From Paenibacillus xylanexedens (GTDB taxonomy: Bacteria > Bacillota > Bacilli > Paenibacillales > Paenibacillaceae): a stretch of DNA of 64,000 bases. Location: NCBI RefSeq assembly GCF_017874615.1, contig NZ_JAGIKV010000002.1, positions 310,001 to 374,000 of the forward strand, read 5' to 3'. Shown piece after piece: positions 51,074-59,616 of the stretch (within the stretch, counting starts at the first letter, position 1; each line of letters opens with the position of its first letter). The notes under the pieces were generated by a model. The model was given only the letters and a program-made list of their open reading frames with translations. It was not told where the DNA came from and ran no database searches. The position numbers and the translations under genes were made by a program.

Positions 51074-51132
51074 TAGATATCACTCCCAAGGCAAAGTTTG
51101 CAGAATCATGCCTGTTCCATTTTATAAAAATA

Positions 51133-51669
51133 CTATTTAGCTTCTTCTCGCAGCATATGAGCCAGTTTGTACATCTCTGCAATGTCCTGCCTGTTCTGTT
51201 CCTGGAATCTTCGGATCGCTTCATCAATCTCTACCACTTCAACTGCAACCACCTGCTCGCCATCCTCCGGATTTAGCGGATCACCGACAAGTTGAACATC
51301 TCCATATCCGATAATTCGTACGAAATGGGGATGCGGGATATGGGGTCGATACGATTCCAACGCACTGGATGTACAGTGGAATTGACCAAAAATTTGATAC
51401 GACCGCATTTCTGCCCCAAGTTCCTCCATCAATTCGCGTTTTAACCCATCCATATACTGCTCACCTGCTTCAAGCGTACCCCCAGGCAACTCCCAATCTC
51501 CATTATCCAGTTGGAAGACAACACATTGATCCCCGACAAACGGAATGATGCTACTATTGCTCACCAGATTTTCATCCACGATATCGTTTAATCTGAACTC
51601 CGCCTCAATAATTCCCCAATGAATCGACGTACTCAGCGCCGGAAATAGTTCCGCACTCAAGCTACTCAT
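51133..51669 (-). CDS. Nudix hydrolase, 178 aa
   Basis: Nudix box GGTLEAGEQYMDGLKRELMEELG follows WELPGG near residue 67. The N-terminal half ALSTSIHWGIIEAEFRLNDIVDENLVSNSSIIPFVGDQCVVFQL and PHIPHPHFVRIIGYGDV fit a Bacillota Nudix group of unknown substrate. I choose ATG 51669, ten bases after GAGGA; a GTG at 51726 is in frame, but its ribosome site is poor. It follows the hrtA stop by about 165 bases. Confidence 0.84.
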   Translation of the reverse strand: MSSLSAELFPALSTSIHWGIIEAEFRLNDIVDENLVSNSSIIPFVGDQCVVFQLDNGDWELPGGTLEAGEQYMDGLKRELMEELGAEMRSYQIFGQFHCTSSALESYRPHIPHPHFVRIIGYGDVQLVGDPLNPEDGEQVVAVEVVEIDEAIRRFQEQNRQDIAEMYKLAHMLREEAK

Positions 51670-51833
51670 CCGCACCCGATCCTCTCTATCTAATTCCACT
51701 ATTCTTCCAATTATAGTCGAAAACACAGAAAGAAGGCCACCTTCCCACCGGGGAATACGTGACCCTCTTCTTACGCTCTCTGCCCTTAAGCCTTGAATCA
51801 GTGTTCTCTCCAGACTCTCAGACCATTCTCGTT

Positions 51834-52511
51834 CTAATGCTGCACCAGCTTTCCGTTTTCCAAAAAAAGAACCCGGCTACAGAGCGGCAAAATCCGCTCA
51901 TCATGCGTAACCATCACTGCACTCTTGCACTGCTCCTTCACGAGCCGTGCAATCATGCCGACAATATCCAGCCCTCGCTCCGCATCCAGGCTGGCTGTTG
52001 GTTCATCCGCGAGCAGAACAGCCGGATCGTTCATCAAGGCCCGTGCAATGGCGACCCGCTGACGTTCCCCGCCAGACAGCTTCTCCGCATACGCTTTCCG
52101 CCGATGGGTCAAGCCTACCGTATCCAACAGCTCATCCACACGTTTCTCCGCCTTGTTTTTATCCGTTCCAGCGAGCTTTGCAACGACCATGAGTTGTTCT
52201 TCTACTTTCAGATACGGAATGAGGTTGGCACTTTGAAAGATAAAACCGAGTTGCTGAAGCCGTACATCGGATATATCTTGTTTGCTTTTGCCCATAATAG
52301 AAGCCCCGTCCAGAAAAACCTGTCCTTCCGTTGGTTCAAGAAGTGCTCCAGCAATGGACAGGAATGTACTTTTGCCCGAGCCGGAAGGCCCCATCACAGC
52401 CACAAGTTCCCCTTCAGCAACCTCAAGGTGCAACTTGTCCAGAATCGTCCGTTTACTGCCACCATCTTCAAAGGTCTGTGTAATTCCCTGTAATACCAAT
52501 CGGTTTCTCAT
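51834..52511 (-). CDS. hrtA: HrtA-like haem efflux ABC ATPase
   Basis: 225 aa. Walker A GPSGSGKS at residues 41-48, Q-loop FIFQSANLIPYLKVEEQL, signature LSGGERQR, Walker B VLLADEPTASLDAERG and switch His in VTHDE are all present. The stretch ADEPTASLD and QS-NLIPYLKV resemble S. aureus HrtA. HrtA powers the HrtB permease, which removes excess haem from the membrane. Its ATG overlaps the permease stop by four bases. It is the last gene of hssR-hssS-hrtB-hrtA. Confidence 0.85.
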   Translation of the reverse strand: MRNRLVLQGITQTFEDGGSKRTILDKLHLEVAEGELVAVMGPSGSGKSTFLSIAGALLEPTEGQVFLDGASIMGKSKQDISDVRLQQLGFIFQSANLIPYLKVEEQLMVVAKLAGTDKNKAEKRVDELLDTVGLTHRRKAYAEKLSGGERQRVAIARALMNDPAVLLADEPTASLDAERGLDIVGMIARLVKEQCKSAVMVTHDERILPLCSRVLFLENGKLVQH

Positions 52512-53638
52512 GCTGCAGTCCTCCCAATCGCATCAAGTGCATCAATTTTGGTAACCTTCCACACCGAGAATAACGAACCCGCCACAGACATGAGAATGAA
52601 TAATACACAGGTCAGTGCGAGGGTAGATAAACCTAATTGAAACGGCATCGATGCTGGCAAGATGGACTCAAACAGTCGAACCAACAGCACGCTGATCACC
52701 AGACTGCCAATCGACAGAACCAAGACTTGTAACGAAACGCTGCCCGCCAAATAAGCATTCCGCGTTCCGATGGCTTTTAATATCCCGAACTGACTCGTTT
52801 TCTGAATCGTGATGACATAGAAGAATACCGCAAGCACAAACGCCGAGATGACATATAGAAAAGCGATCATCATGAGCAACGATCCCTGCTCTTCCTTATA
52901 TCCAGGGATGGCCGATACGGCATCCGACTTTGTGATGACTTCCGTATTAGGCATTGCAGTACTCAAGCGGTCTACCTGCTCGCCCCCATCCTTGATAGCA
53001 ATGGCATTGTAAATCGGAGCATTGGCATTGGTGTCTGCTGAACCTTGCGAAGTTCGTGAACTTCCCTGGAGTGCGAGCCATTCCTGTTCATTCAGGAATA
53101 CCACCGGGGAGTGACTGAAGGACTCATTTTGTACAAATCCACCAACGGTCCATTCCGTTCCTGTAGCTTGATCGACCAGAACGGTACCAATCGTCACACC
53201 GGATTCAGCTAACTTATGATCTACCACAACCTGCCCTTTTGTCTGATCCGTAATCGGAGATCCTTCGGTAACGGTTGGAGCAAGCCAACCTTCCGGGTTA
53301 ACCATGAACAGCGTGACATCGATCTTTTTTGTGTCGCCGGTTGGACTGACGGTTGTCATTTTCACACCTAGTGGCTCCGCGTTCTCTTGCCCTACCACGG
53401 AGCGTGCTTGATTAAGCTGATCCTGATCCACTTGTGACCGGGTAAACCGATGATTCGAATCCTGCTCCAGCACAAAGTGGGTTGCTGCCATATTTTTGAC
53501 CGAAGCTGCGTTATCATACGCCAGCCCCTGTGCAAGACCTGTAACAAACAGTACCAGAAATGAAACCAGTACCATGATTGTAGCGATTAAGGCATAGCGC
53601 CCTTTGGCATACCTCATTTCCCGAATAGCCAAGTACAT
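52508..53638 (-). CDS. hrtB: HrtB-like haem efflux ABC permease
   Basis: 376 aa, FtsX/MacB fold: TM1 about 17-37, periplasmic-type domain about 45-245, then TM2-TM4 (about 255-280, 300-325, 340-365). MYLAIREMRYAKGRYALIATIMVLVSFLVLFVTGLAQGLAYDN is close to HrtB's N terminus. In HrtB the permease takes haem from the membrane and exports it. Its start is preceded by the HssR-like direct repeat. The start ATG at 53638 lies seven bases after GGGAGG. Confidence 0.84.
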   Translation of the reverse strand: MYLAIREMRYAKGRYALIATIMVLVSFLVLFVTGLAQGLAYDNAASVKNMAATHFVLEQDSNHRFTRSQVDQDQLNQARSVVGQENAEPLGVKMTTVSPTGDTKKIDVTLFMVNPEGWLAPTVTEGSPITDQTKGQVVVDHKLAESGVTIGTVLVDQATGTEWTVGGFVQNESFSHSPVVFLNEQEWLALQGSSRTSQGSADTNANAPIYNAIAIKDGGEQVDRLSTAMPNTEVITKSDAVSAIPGYKEEQGSLLMMIAFLYVISAFVLAVFFYVITIQKTSQFGILKAIGTRNAYLAGSVSLQVLVLSIGSLVISVLLVRLFESILPASMPFQLGLSTLALTCVLFILMSVAGSLFSVWKVTKIDALDAIGRTAA

Positions 53639-53666
53639 GTTCTGTGACCTCCCTCTTGATAACCCA

Positions 53667-53672
53667 AGTATA
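53667..53672 (-). promoter_or_regulatory. -10 element of the hrtBA promoter
   Basis: TATACT on the minus strand, seven bases downstream of the HssR-like direct repeat and about 28 bases before the hrtB ATG. Consistent with an activator-controlled promoter whose -35 region is covered by the regulator. Confidence 0.55.
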
Positions 53673-53679
53673 GGAGGCG

Positions 53680-53699
53680 AAAATGAACGGCAAATGAAT
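53680..53699 (-). promoter_or_regulatory. HssR-like direct repeat
   Basis: On the minus strand: ATTCATTTG-CC-GTTCATTTT, two 9-mers sharing TTCATTT with a two-base spacer (11-bp period). The known S. aureus HssR box is GTTCATATT repeated with a two-base gap. It lies in the 67-base gap between hssS and hrtB, so it should activate hrtBA. Binding is inferred. Confidence 0.75.
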
Positions 53700-53705
53700 A
53701 ACAGA

Positions 53706-55082
53706 TTACATCTGCGGAAGTGTCACCGTAAAGACCGTACCCTCAGGCGAACTGGAAACCTCGATTGTACCGTCATGAATTCGGATAATTTTCTGCACAA
53801 TGGCAAGTCCAAGCCCTGTTCGTCCGGAAGAACGTTCACGCGCACGATCCACCCGATAGAATCGATCGAACAGGAAAGGCAGATGCTCCGCAGCAATTCC
53901 GTCTCCTGTATCCCGAATCTGAATCACACACTGGTTATCTGTCTGCTCGGCATGAATCTCGATGCTTCTTCCCTGTGGTAGATGGTTCACCGCATTGCCC
54001 AATAGATTCATCCAAACTTGCATGAGCAGCACTTCATTGCCGACAAGCTGGATGGATTCGGGCACCGATATCCGAAGCAGAAGTTCTTTTTCTTCGAGTT
54101 GCCATTGTAACACCTGAACCGCTTGTCGGAATTGATCTCGCAGAGAGAACTTTACCTTGGAAAGATCTTCGTTGCCTTGTTCAAGGGAAGACAGGAGAAG
54201 CAGTTGTTTGCTGAGCAAAGAGAGATGACGGCTCTCCTCCTCAATGATCGATGCATAGTGCTCCCGCTCCTGTTCAGGCAGATCCCGATCCGCCACCAAT
54301 TGGGCAAAACCCTGAATCGAGGTCAGCGGTGATTGAATCTCATGCGATACGTTCGATACAAACTGCTGTCGCGCCTGATCTACCCTTTCCAATTCACGAC
54401 TCATGGTCATGAAATGCTGGGCCAACTGTCCAATCTCATCCCGCCTTGCGGTAGGCAATTTCAGATTATATTTTCCTTGCGCAATGCGCTTGGTTGCCTC
54501 GGACAGACGTTCAATGGGATTGACCAGATAGCGGGTACTGATCAGAAAGATCAGGATACTAATACCTATCGTAAATGCTCCAATCAGCGCAAAAAAGATT
54601 CGCAGCTCACCGAATTGCAGAATTACATCCGGGCGCATAAAGAGAGCGTAATTGGCATTGCCCAACTGTAGATGAACACCCACGGTGTTACTTAATTGAT
54701 TATCGAAAAAACCGGTAATGAACGGTTTACTTGGAAACTGGGCGACGCCATGGTATACCTCACCACTTAGCACCAGTTCTACAGCTTGCTTTTCCAAATC
54801 TTTCTCGCGGAATTCACGGCCGTAGAATTGGTCGTTGCCTTTTCCATCCGTCACATAGATTTCGTACCCGAGTGCGGCGGCATTGTTCAAATACTGCTCC
54901 ATCGTGCCGGGTTCCTGTTCCACAAATTGCTTCATTTGCGTCGCGATGCCCACCAGCTTCTCATCATTAAAATCCTTGAGCTTTGCATGATAGTAGATGT
55001 TGGACAAAAGAAAACCAAGCATGCCGCTGACCATAATCACGGCAATTGTAATGAGGAATACCCGGACGTACAAGGTTCTCAA
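53706..55082 (-). CDS. hssS: HssS-like haem-sensor histidine kinase
   Basis: 458 aa, like S. aureus HssS (457). TM1 about 8-28, an extracellular domain about 30-160, TM2 about 161-181, HAMP about 183-236. The phosphoacceptor is His248 in NVSHEIQSPLTS. HssS-like sensor motifs FYGREFREKDL, YHGVAQFPSKPFITGFFDNQLSNTVGV and ALFMRPDV are visible. Catalytic N box GNAVNHLPQG and G boxes DTGDGIA, GLGLAI are intact. It overlaps hssR by four bases. It probably responds to haem at the membrane. Confidence 0.88.
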   Translation of the reverse strand: MRTLYVRVFLITIAVIMVSGMLGFLLSNIYYHAKLKDFNDEKLVGIATQMKQFVEQEPGTMEQYLNNAAALGYEIYVTDGKGNDQFYGREFREKDLEKQAVELVLSGEVYHGVAQFPSKPFITGFFDNQLSNTVGVHLQLGNANYALFMRPDVILQFGELRIFFALIGAFTIGISILIFLISTRYLVNPIERLSEATKRIAQGKYNLKLPTARRDEIGQLAQHFMTMSRELERVDQARQQFVSNVSHEIQSPLTSIQGFAQLVADRDLPEQEREHYASIIEEESRHLSLLSKQLLLLSSLEQGNEDLSKVKFSLRDQFRQAVQVLQWQLEEKELLLRISVPESIQLVGNEVLLMQVWMNLLGNAVNHLPQGRSIEIHAEQTDNQCVIQIRDTGDGIAAEHLPFLFDRFYRVDRARERSSGRTGLGLAIVQKIIRIHDGTIEVSSSPEGTVFTVTLPQM

Positions 55083-55756
55083 GGTGCTTTCACCTCCATC
55101 TTGTAACCAATACCCCGCACAGTCTGAATGACAAAATCTTCCGTATAATCGGCAAAACGATCACGAAGCCGCTTGATGTGCACATCAACGGTACGGTCAT
55201 CTCCTTCGTAGTCTGCTCCCCAGACGAGCCGAATGAGTTCATCCCGCGAGAACAAACGGCCCGGAAACTGGGCAAGCTGTGAGAGTAATTCAAATTCTTT
55301 CATCGGCAAAAAGAGAATGGATTGCCCATCGGTAACCTCCACATTGTTACGGTCAATGACGATCCGGTTCATACGGATGATATCGCTGGATGTGCGATGG
55401 TACCGACGAAATAACGCCTTTACCCGGTAGACCAATTCTTCCGGTTCAAACGGCTTGGTCACATATTCATCTGTTCCTTTCAAATAACCATCTCTCTTGT
55501 CAGATAGCTGATCTCGTGCCGTCAGCAACATAATTGGAATGTCGTAATGCTGCCGTATGTAATCACATAACTCCAGTCCATCCATGCCGGGCATCATGAC
55601 ATCAAGGATCGCCAGATCGATCGGCGTTTCTTGCATCAGTTTGACCGCTTCCAATCCGTCCTTCGCTTCATGAACCCGATACCCTTCCTTGGTCATGACA
55701 TGCCGCAGGAGTGCTCGAATATTGGCATCATCGTCTGCCAGCAGCAGATGTTTCAT
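55079..55756 (-). CDS. hssR: HssR-like response regulator (OmpR/PhoB class)
   Basis: 225 aa. Receiver domain with Asp52 (ILDVMMPGMDG), KGTDEYVTKPFEPEELVYRVKALFRRY and a winged-helix DNA-binding domain ending WGADYEGDDRTVDVHIKRLRDRF; these stretches closely parallel S. aureus HssR. Start ATG at 55756 is chosen because it gives MKHLLLADDDANIR at the family N terminus; the frame is open back to 55849. First gene of the haem-response module. Confidence 0.88.
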   Translation of the reverse strand: MKHLLLADDDANIRALLRHVMTKEGYRVHEAKDGLEAVKLMQETPIDLAILDVMMPGMDGLELCDYIRQHYDIPIMLLTARDQLSDKRDGYLKGTDEYVTKPFEPEELVYRVKALFRRYHRTSSDIIRMNRIVIDRNNVEVTDGQSILFLPMKEFELLSQLAQFPGRLFSRDELIRLVWGADYEGDDRTVDVHIKRLRDRFADYTEDFVIQTVRGIGYKMEVKAP

Positions 55757-55888
55757 AAGGTTGTCCGCCCTTCTATGTAACGAGTACATCTCACTTTGAT
55801 CCTGCACAGATGGTAGCATAAAAGCAATCTCATTCGCCAGCACATGCATGGAGATACACTCGACATGTTTATATTTTCTTAAATTTGG

Positions 55889-55917
55889 TTGACACTACTA
55901 AGAGGCACAACTATAAT
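55889..55917 (+). promoter_or_regulatory. canonical sigma-A promoter of czcD
   Basis: TTGACA (55889-55894), a 17-base spacer, then TATAAT (55912-55917). Both hexamers are perfect. Transcription would begin near 55924, just before the predicted operator. Confidence 0.9.
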
Positions 55918-55928
55918 AAATTCATAAC

Positions 55929-55948
55929 ATATGAACAAACGCTCATAT
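55929..55948 (+). promoter_or_regulatory. ArsR/CzrA-like operator of czcD
   Basis: ATATGA-ACAAACGC-TCATAT, an inverted repeat of 6 bp with a partly symmetrical centre, at about +5 to +24 relative to the predicted transcription start. The form ATATGAxxA...TCATAT matches ArsR-family (CzrA/CadC-like) repressor sites that release on Zn or Co. No such repressor gene lies in the window; the regulator would be elsewhere. Confidence 0.7.
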
Positions 55949-56046
55949 ATTCATTTGTTTGTGATTAACCATCGCTAAAGATCATTTATAGCCACAGTAG
56001 AAATCATATTACATAACGGAGCTTCGCTCCAAAGGAGAGGATTTAT

Positions 56047-57030
56047 ATGTCTGGACATCATCAAAATCATAACCAAGGGCACGATCATGGACACAACCAC
56101 GCTCACACCACCAATAACAAGAAAGTCCTGTTGTTTTCCTTCATTATTATTACCATCTATATGATCGTTGAAGCCATTGGTGGATTCATCACCAACAGTC
56201 TCGCGCTTATCTCGGATGCAGGTCATATGTTGTCCGATTCCATTGCGCTCGGGATCGCTTTGCTGGCGTTCACCTTTGGTGAAAAAGCGGTGAATACTGG
56301 CAAAACGTACGGATACAGAAGATTTGAAATTTTGGCCGCTACGTTAAACGGAATTACGTTAATCGCCATTGCACTCTACATTTTCTACGAAGCGATTGGG
56401 CGTTTTATCAACCCGCCAGAAGTCGCAACCGTAGGCATGTTAATCATCAGCGTCATTGGATTGCTCATCAATATTCTGGTGGCCTGGATCATGATGCGTG
56501 GTAGCGATACAGAGAATAACCTGAATATGCGCGGGGCTTATCTCCATGTCATCAGCGACATGCTGGGATCGGTTGGGGCCATTGCGGCAGCCCTGCTCAT
56601 GATGTTCTTTGGCTGGGGTTGGGCCGATCCACTGGCGAGTGTGATTGTCGCGGCACTGGTATTGCGTAGTGGTTTCTATGTCACCAAATCATCCCTTCAT
56701 ATCTTGATGGAAGGTACACCGGCCAATGTGGATGTGAATGAACTGGTGCAAACCATCAAACAAGTCGATGGCGTCAAAGGTGTGCACGATGTGCATGTCT
56801 GGTCCATTACCAGTAACCTGAATGCGCTGACCGCTCATATCGTGGTGGATGGAACGATGGATGTCTATGCATCTGAGATTCTGGTTCAGAAGATTGAACA
56901 TATGCTGGAGCATAAAGAAATCAAACATGTGACGCTCCAAGTGGAGTCCGAAAAACATCTGCATGACACCTCGGTACTATGTACGGTCAAAGGCGACGCA
57001 CCAGATGCCCATGCGCATCATCATCATTGA
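56047..57030 (+). CDS. czcD: cation diffusion facilitator CzcD
   Basis: 327 aa, six membrane helices. The N-terminal His-rich tail (HHQNHNQGHDHGHNHAH) and C-terminal HAHHHH are typical zinc-binding regions; the transport site DAGHMLSD (residues 57-64) in TM2 and HVISDMLGS in TM5 are present. The cytoplasmic C-terminal domain includes TPANVDVNELVQTIKQVDGVKGVHDVHVWSITS. It exports Zn2+ (and probably Cd2+, Co2+) in exchange for H+/K+. ATG 56047 is eight bases after AGGAGAGG. It ends at a bidirectional terminator. Confidence 0.94.
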   Translation: MSGHHQNHNQGHDHGHNHAHTTNNKKVLLFSFIIITIYMIVEAIGGFITNSLALISDAGHMLSDSIALGIALLAFTFGEKAVNTGKTYGYRRFEILAATLNGITLIAIALYIFYEAIGRFINPPEVATVGMLIISVIGLLINILVAWIMMRGSDTENNLNMRGAYLHVISDMLGSVGAIAAALLMMFFGWGWADPLASVIVAALVLRSGFYVTKSSLHILMEGTPANVDVNELVQTIKQVDGVKGVHDVHVWSITSNLNALTAHIVVDGTMDVYASEILVQKIEHMLEHKEIKHVTLQVESEKHLHDTSVLCTVKGDAPDAHAHHHH

Positions 57031-57054
57031 GATGGGTATAAAATATAGCTGCAA

Positions 57055-57101
57055 ACAAAAAAAGGGCAGATTCCCGTTAAAGGGAGCGCCCTGTTTTTTG
57101 T
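57055..57101. terminator. bidirectional terminator between czcD and the SHOCT gene
   Basis: GGGC...TTCCC-GTTA-AAGGGA...GCCC with outer AAACAAAAAAA and TGTTTTTTG flanks, giving T-runs on both strands. Confidence 0.82.
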
Positions 57102-57170
57102 TTAGAGAATTTCATTTTTTGCATGAGTAGAAAATAGAATGACCTTTACCTTATCGCAGCAGGCTTTGGA

Positions 57171-57467
57171 CTACCTGTATTTGGAGAGTAACTTCTCTTT
57201 CTTCTGATCAAATTCATATTCTGATATGATATTTTTCTCTTTTAATTCACCCAACTGCAGCAGTTGTTCATGCACATTCACAGGGGTCTTTTTTCTCTTG
57301 CTTGATATGATCAAAGCTAGGATTGAGAAAAGCAGACCATACAGTCCAGCCAGAAGTCCCAAAACTGCCGCTACCTCCGCACCTTCTTGCGAACCATCTA
57401 AAAAAACTGCTATCAATAAAAAATTGAGTACGAACCAAATAAGACTGACGATCGATAATGCTTTCAA
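57171..57467 (-). CDS. SHOCT-domain membrane protein
   Basis: 98 aa. Two hydrophobic helices (about 4-24 and 33-55) are followed by LLQLGELKEKNIISEYEFDQKKEKLLSKY, a SHOCT motif, a short C-terminal oligomerisation/interaction element common in Bacillota membrane proteins. Start ATG at 57467. Role unknown. Convergent with czcD. Confidence 0.83.
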   Translation of the reverse strand: MKALSIVSLIWFVLNFLLIAVFLDGSQEGAEVAAVLGLLAGLYGLLFSILALIISSKRKKTPVNVHEQLLQLGELKEKNIISEYEFDQKKEKLLSKYR

Positions 57468-57530
57468 TGAATATTCCTCCTATAGGTTATGTATGTCTCT
57501 ATTCAAAATCAGGAAAGGTCGGTCAGAAGA

Positions 57531-57989
57531 CTAAACATCTGCATCAATTAAATTATAGTCATGATCAAACTTTGCATGAATCCGATGTCCACCAAATAAA
57601 TCTCCATCTGAACATTCACAGTATATATGGTCCACTCGTAATTCAATGTCTAGCAACGTTATGACTCTTTCAAAGTCTTCTGTGGTTACGTCATATTTCC
57701 CAGCATCTACATCATCCCAATTTAAATTCTCATCATCTTCATCGTATTCAGGCCAAAAATCATTTTTATAATCAATTAAATGCTGTGCTATCTGTGTCTT
57801 AGCCCTTTTTTCAAATTCATCAAACTGACAGATTAGTTTTTCTGCTCTACTCATCAATTCATCTACATTAGTGCTTTCATTCTCAAGCTTTAAACTGTAA
57901 TATACTTTCCCTTCCGTATGCTCATAGGAGTTAAATTCTTCATTGTACATAAAAGAGCCTATTATTCTACTACTAATTGTCATTTCCAT
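57531..57989 (-). CDS. DUF2262 protein
   Basis: 152 aa. The N-terminal IGSFMYNEEFNSYEHTEGKVYYSLKLENES strand pair and the C-terminal ECSDGDLFGGHRIHAKFDHDYNLIDADV match DUF2262, a cytoplasmic family of unknown role. An acidic middle (DFWPEYDEDDENLNWDDVDAG) is noticeable. Start ATG at 57989 after AAAGG. May act like immunity proteins, but this is guesswork. Confidence 0.75.
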   Translation of the reverse strand: MEMTISSRIIGSFMYNEEFNSYEHTEGKVYYSLKLENESTNVDELMSRAEKLICQFDEFEKRAKTQIAQHLIDYKNDFWPEYDEDDENLNWDDVDAGKYDVTTEDFERVITLLDIELRVDHIYCECSDGDLFGGHRIHAKFDHDYNLIDADV

Positions 57990-58085
57990 AGCTGATTACC
58001 TTTCTCTTCAATATATCTAAATCAATATTCCATATCATATTCATACCTCACCAATATCCTTTTACCTACGATCAGATTTTTTCTT

Positions 58086-58646
58086 TCACTTTTGAAAGTT
58101 ACCATAAAGTACCCGGACTTGATCACAGTTCAATGGCTCAGTAAAAGGTACTTCCAGGAAGTATCCAAGCTGCCACTGCTGGGTTTTGTGAGCCTGCTTA
58201 CTTGTTGGCTTGTCCCAAGGCGGATATACACGTATGGCGCGCTTGCCACCTTTGCCTTGATCCGATATGATATCTCGCTGTAACAATACATGCTTTGGAA
58301 ATACAAATTGACCAAAGTTGCTGCCTGTGCGCGTACTAATGACATACATATCTGCTGGATCTGATACATCATATGGCTGTGTCGATCCATCCTCACTCCG
58401 CTCCCACAGGGTAACAAATTGTCCAATCTTAGTTGGGGTGGTTTTGGCAACACGAAATCGAATGGAGAGAGAATTTAAGGTGAATACATACGCCCCGTAT
58501 TCAGCATTTTGTGCTTCTTCATGTGGTTGTGAGCAAACAAAGCCACACTTGTCATAGATAAGTTCTTTACTGGCATGTAAGTCGCCATGAAGCATCTCGG
58601 AGGTCGTCCAAGCATTTGGACGATTCAAACTACTTTTGTTATCCAA
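58086..58646 (-). CDS. MepB-family protein
   Basis: 186 aa. LHASKELIYDKCGFVCSQPHEEAQNAEYGAYVFTLNSLSIRFRVAKTTPTKIGQFVTLW and SRTGSNFGQFVFPKHVL-like TRTGSNFGQFVFPKHVLLQRDIIS match MepB, which is found beside MepA multidrug pumps in staphylococci and is uncharacterised. The C terminus continues GKGGKRAIRVYPPWDKPTS and LGYFLEVPF. Start TTG at 58646 after AGGAGA is likely. Confidence 0.84.
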   Translation of the reverse strand: MDNKSSLNRPNAWTTSEMLHGDLHASKELIYDKCGFVCSQPHEEAQNAEYGAYVFTLNSLSIRFRVAKTTPTKIGQFVTLWERSEDGSTQPYDVSDPADMYVISTRTGSNFGQFVFPKHVLLQRDIISDQGKGGKRAIRVYPPWDKPTSKQAHKTQQWQLGYFLEVPFTEPLNCDQVRVLYGNFQK

Positions 58647-58696
58647 CTTGTGAAATCTCTCCTGTCTTGTGCGATAGCTGTAAAAACTTTGTTAGT

Positions 58697-59560
58697 TCAA
58701 AGTTCCTGACATAATCGCTTCCATTCCTGCCATGCCTTCAAGTATTCAGGCAGATCATCCGGATGATGCTTGTTACTCAGTCCAATTCGGCAATATAGAT
58801 GGATCAGCGCTTCCTCTATCAATCTGTATTTTTCCATTTTCACTTGTTCCAGAAGTTCGAACGTAGCAAATAATGTTTCGGTGTTGATATCATCTGGCGA
58901 GGAGCTAAAAGCATACAAGAAATCATAGAGGATAGGTCCAACCATTGGAGATGGGTCAATGACGCCGATGAGTTCATTTTGAGCAAACACAAAATTATGG
59001 ACCCCCGTATCGCCATGTAAAAGAAACTTCTCTTCTTGCTCATGAAACAGGTGATCCACTTTGGATTGAACCAGATTATAATCATCTGTCGTTAAAACAC
59101 TTCCGATATTCATCTTTGCTTCATTAGTACTAATCTGATTGAATTCTTTCCATGTCCTCTGTGGGAACTCTATTCTGCCCCATGATTTCGTATCTGTAGA
59201 ACGCACATATGTATTGAATAACTCTTTCACCAGACGAGTTAACCAGTCTCTTTTCTGGCCCCGGTTGAAATGGGTCGTACCTTCCATATACGTATAAATG
59301 AAATAAGTGTTATCCGGATCAGTCAACAAAACTTCAGGCAGTAACGAAGAATTCTTATACGTATCCAAAAACTGCTGGGCGATGTGAATCTGTTCGGGTT
59401 CATCTGATTTCAAAATATAGTGCTTATTCAAACTTGTTCTCAACCGATAAACACGTCCAGCTGTGGTACCTGACAAACTTTGAATTTTAGATATTTCTTC
59501 GTTGATATGATGCATCTTGAATAAGTCATTGATCTCATTAATCGTTGGATTAATTAACAT
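58697..59560 (-). CDS. aminoglycoside phosphotransferase (APH)-family kinase
   Basis: 287 aa, protein-kinase-like fold. The Brenner motif HGDTGVHNF (catalytic Asp) and GVIDPSPMVGPILYDF (metal-binding Asp) are complete, and GTTAGRVYRLRTSLNKHYILKSD contains the presumed ATP-binding Lys. Family members phosphorylate aminoglycosides, choline, homoserine or other alcohols; the substrate is unclear. Start ATG at 59560, six bases after GAGGAG (a longer frame to 59596 lies before that site). Confidence 0.86.
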   Translation of the reverse strand: MLINPTINEINDLFKMHHINEEISKIQSLSGTTAGRVYRLRTSLNKHYILKSDEPEQIHIAQQFLDTYKNSSLLPEVLLTDPDNTYFIYTYMEGTTHFNRGQKRDWLTRLVKELFNTYVRSTDTKSWGRIEFPQRTWKEFNQISTNEAKMNIGSVLTTDDYNLVQSKVDHLFHEQEEKFLLHGDTGVHNFVFAQNELIGVIDPSPMVGPILYDFLYAFSSSPDDINTETLFATFELLEQVKMEKYRLIEEALIHLYCRIGLSNKHHPDDLPEYLKAWQEWKRLCQEL

Positions 59561-59616
59561 ATGGTTCTCCTCATAATAACTAGGATCTGAATTCATTTGG
59601 TAAACATAAGGTGAGT

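Noticed and set aside
51759..52493. Long plus-strand open frame (244 codons) antisense to hrtA
   Set aside because: No ribosome site, unusual composition (many Pro, His, Arg), and the opposite strand encodes a complete ABC ATPase with all motifs.
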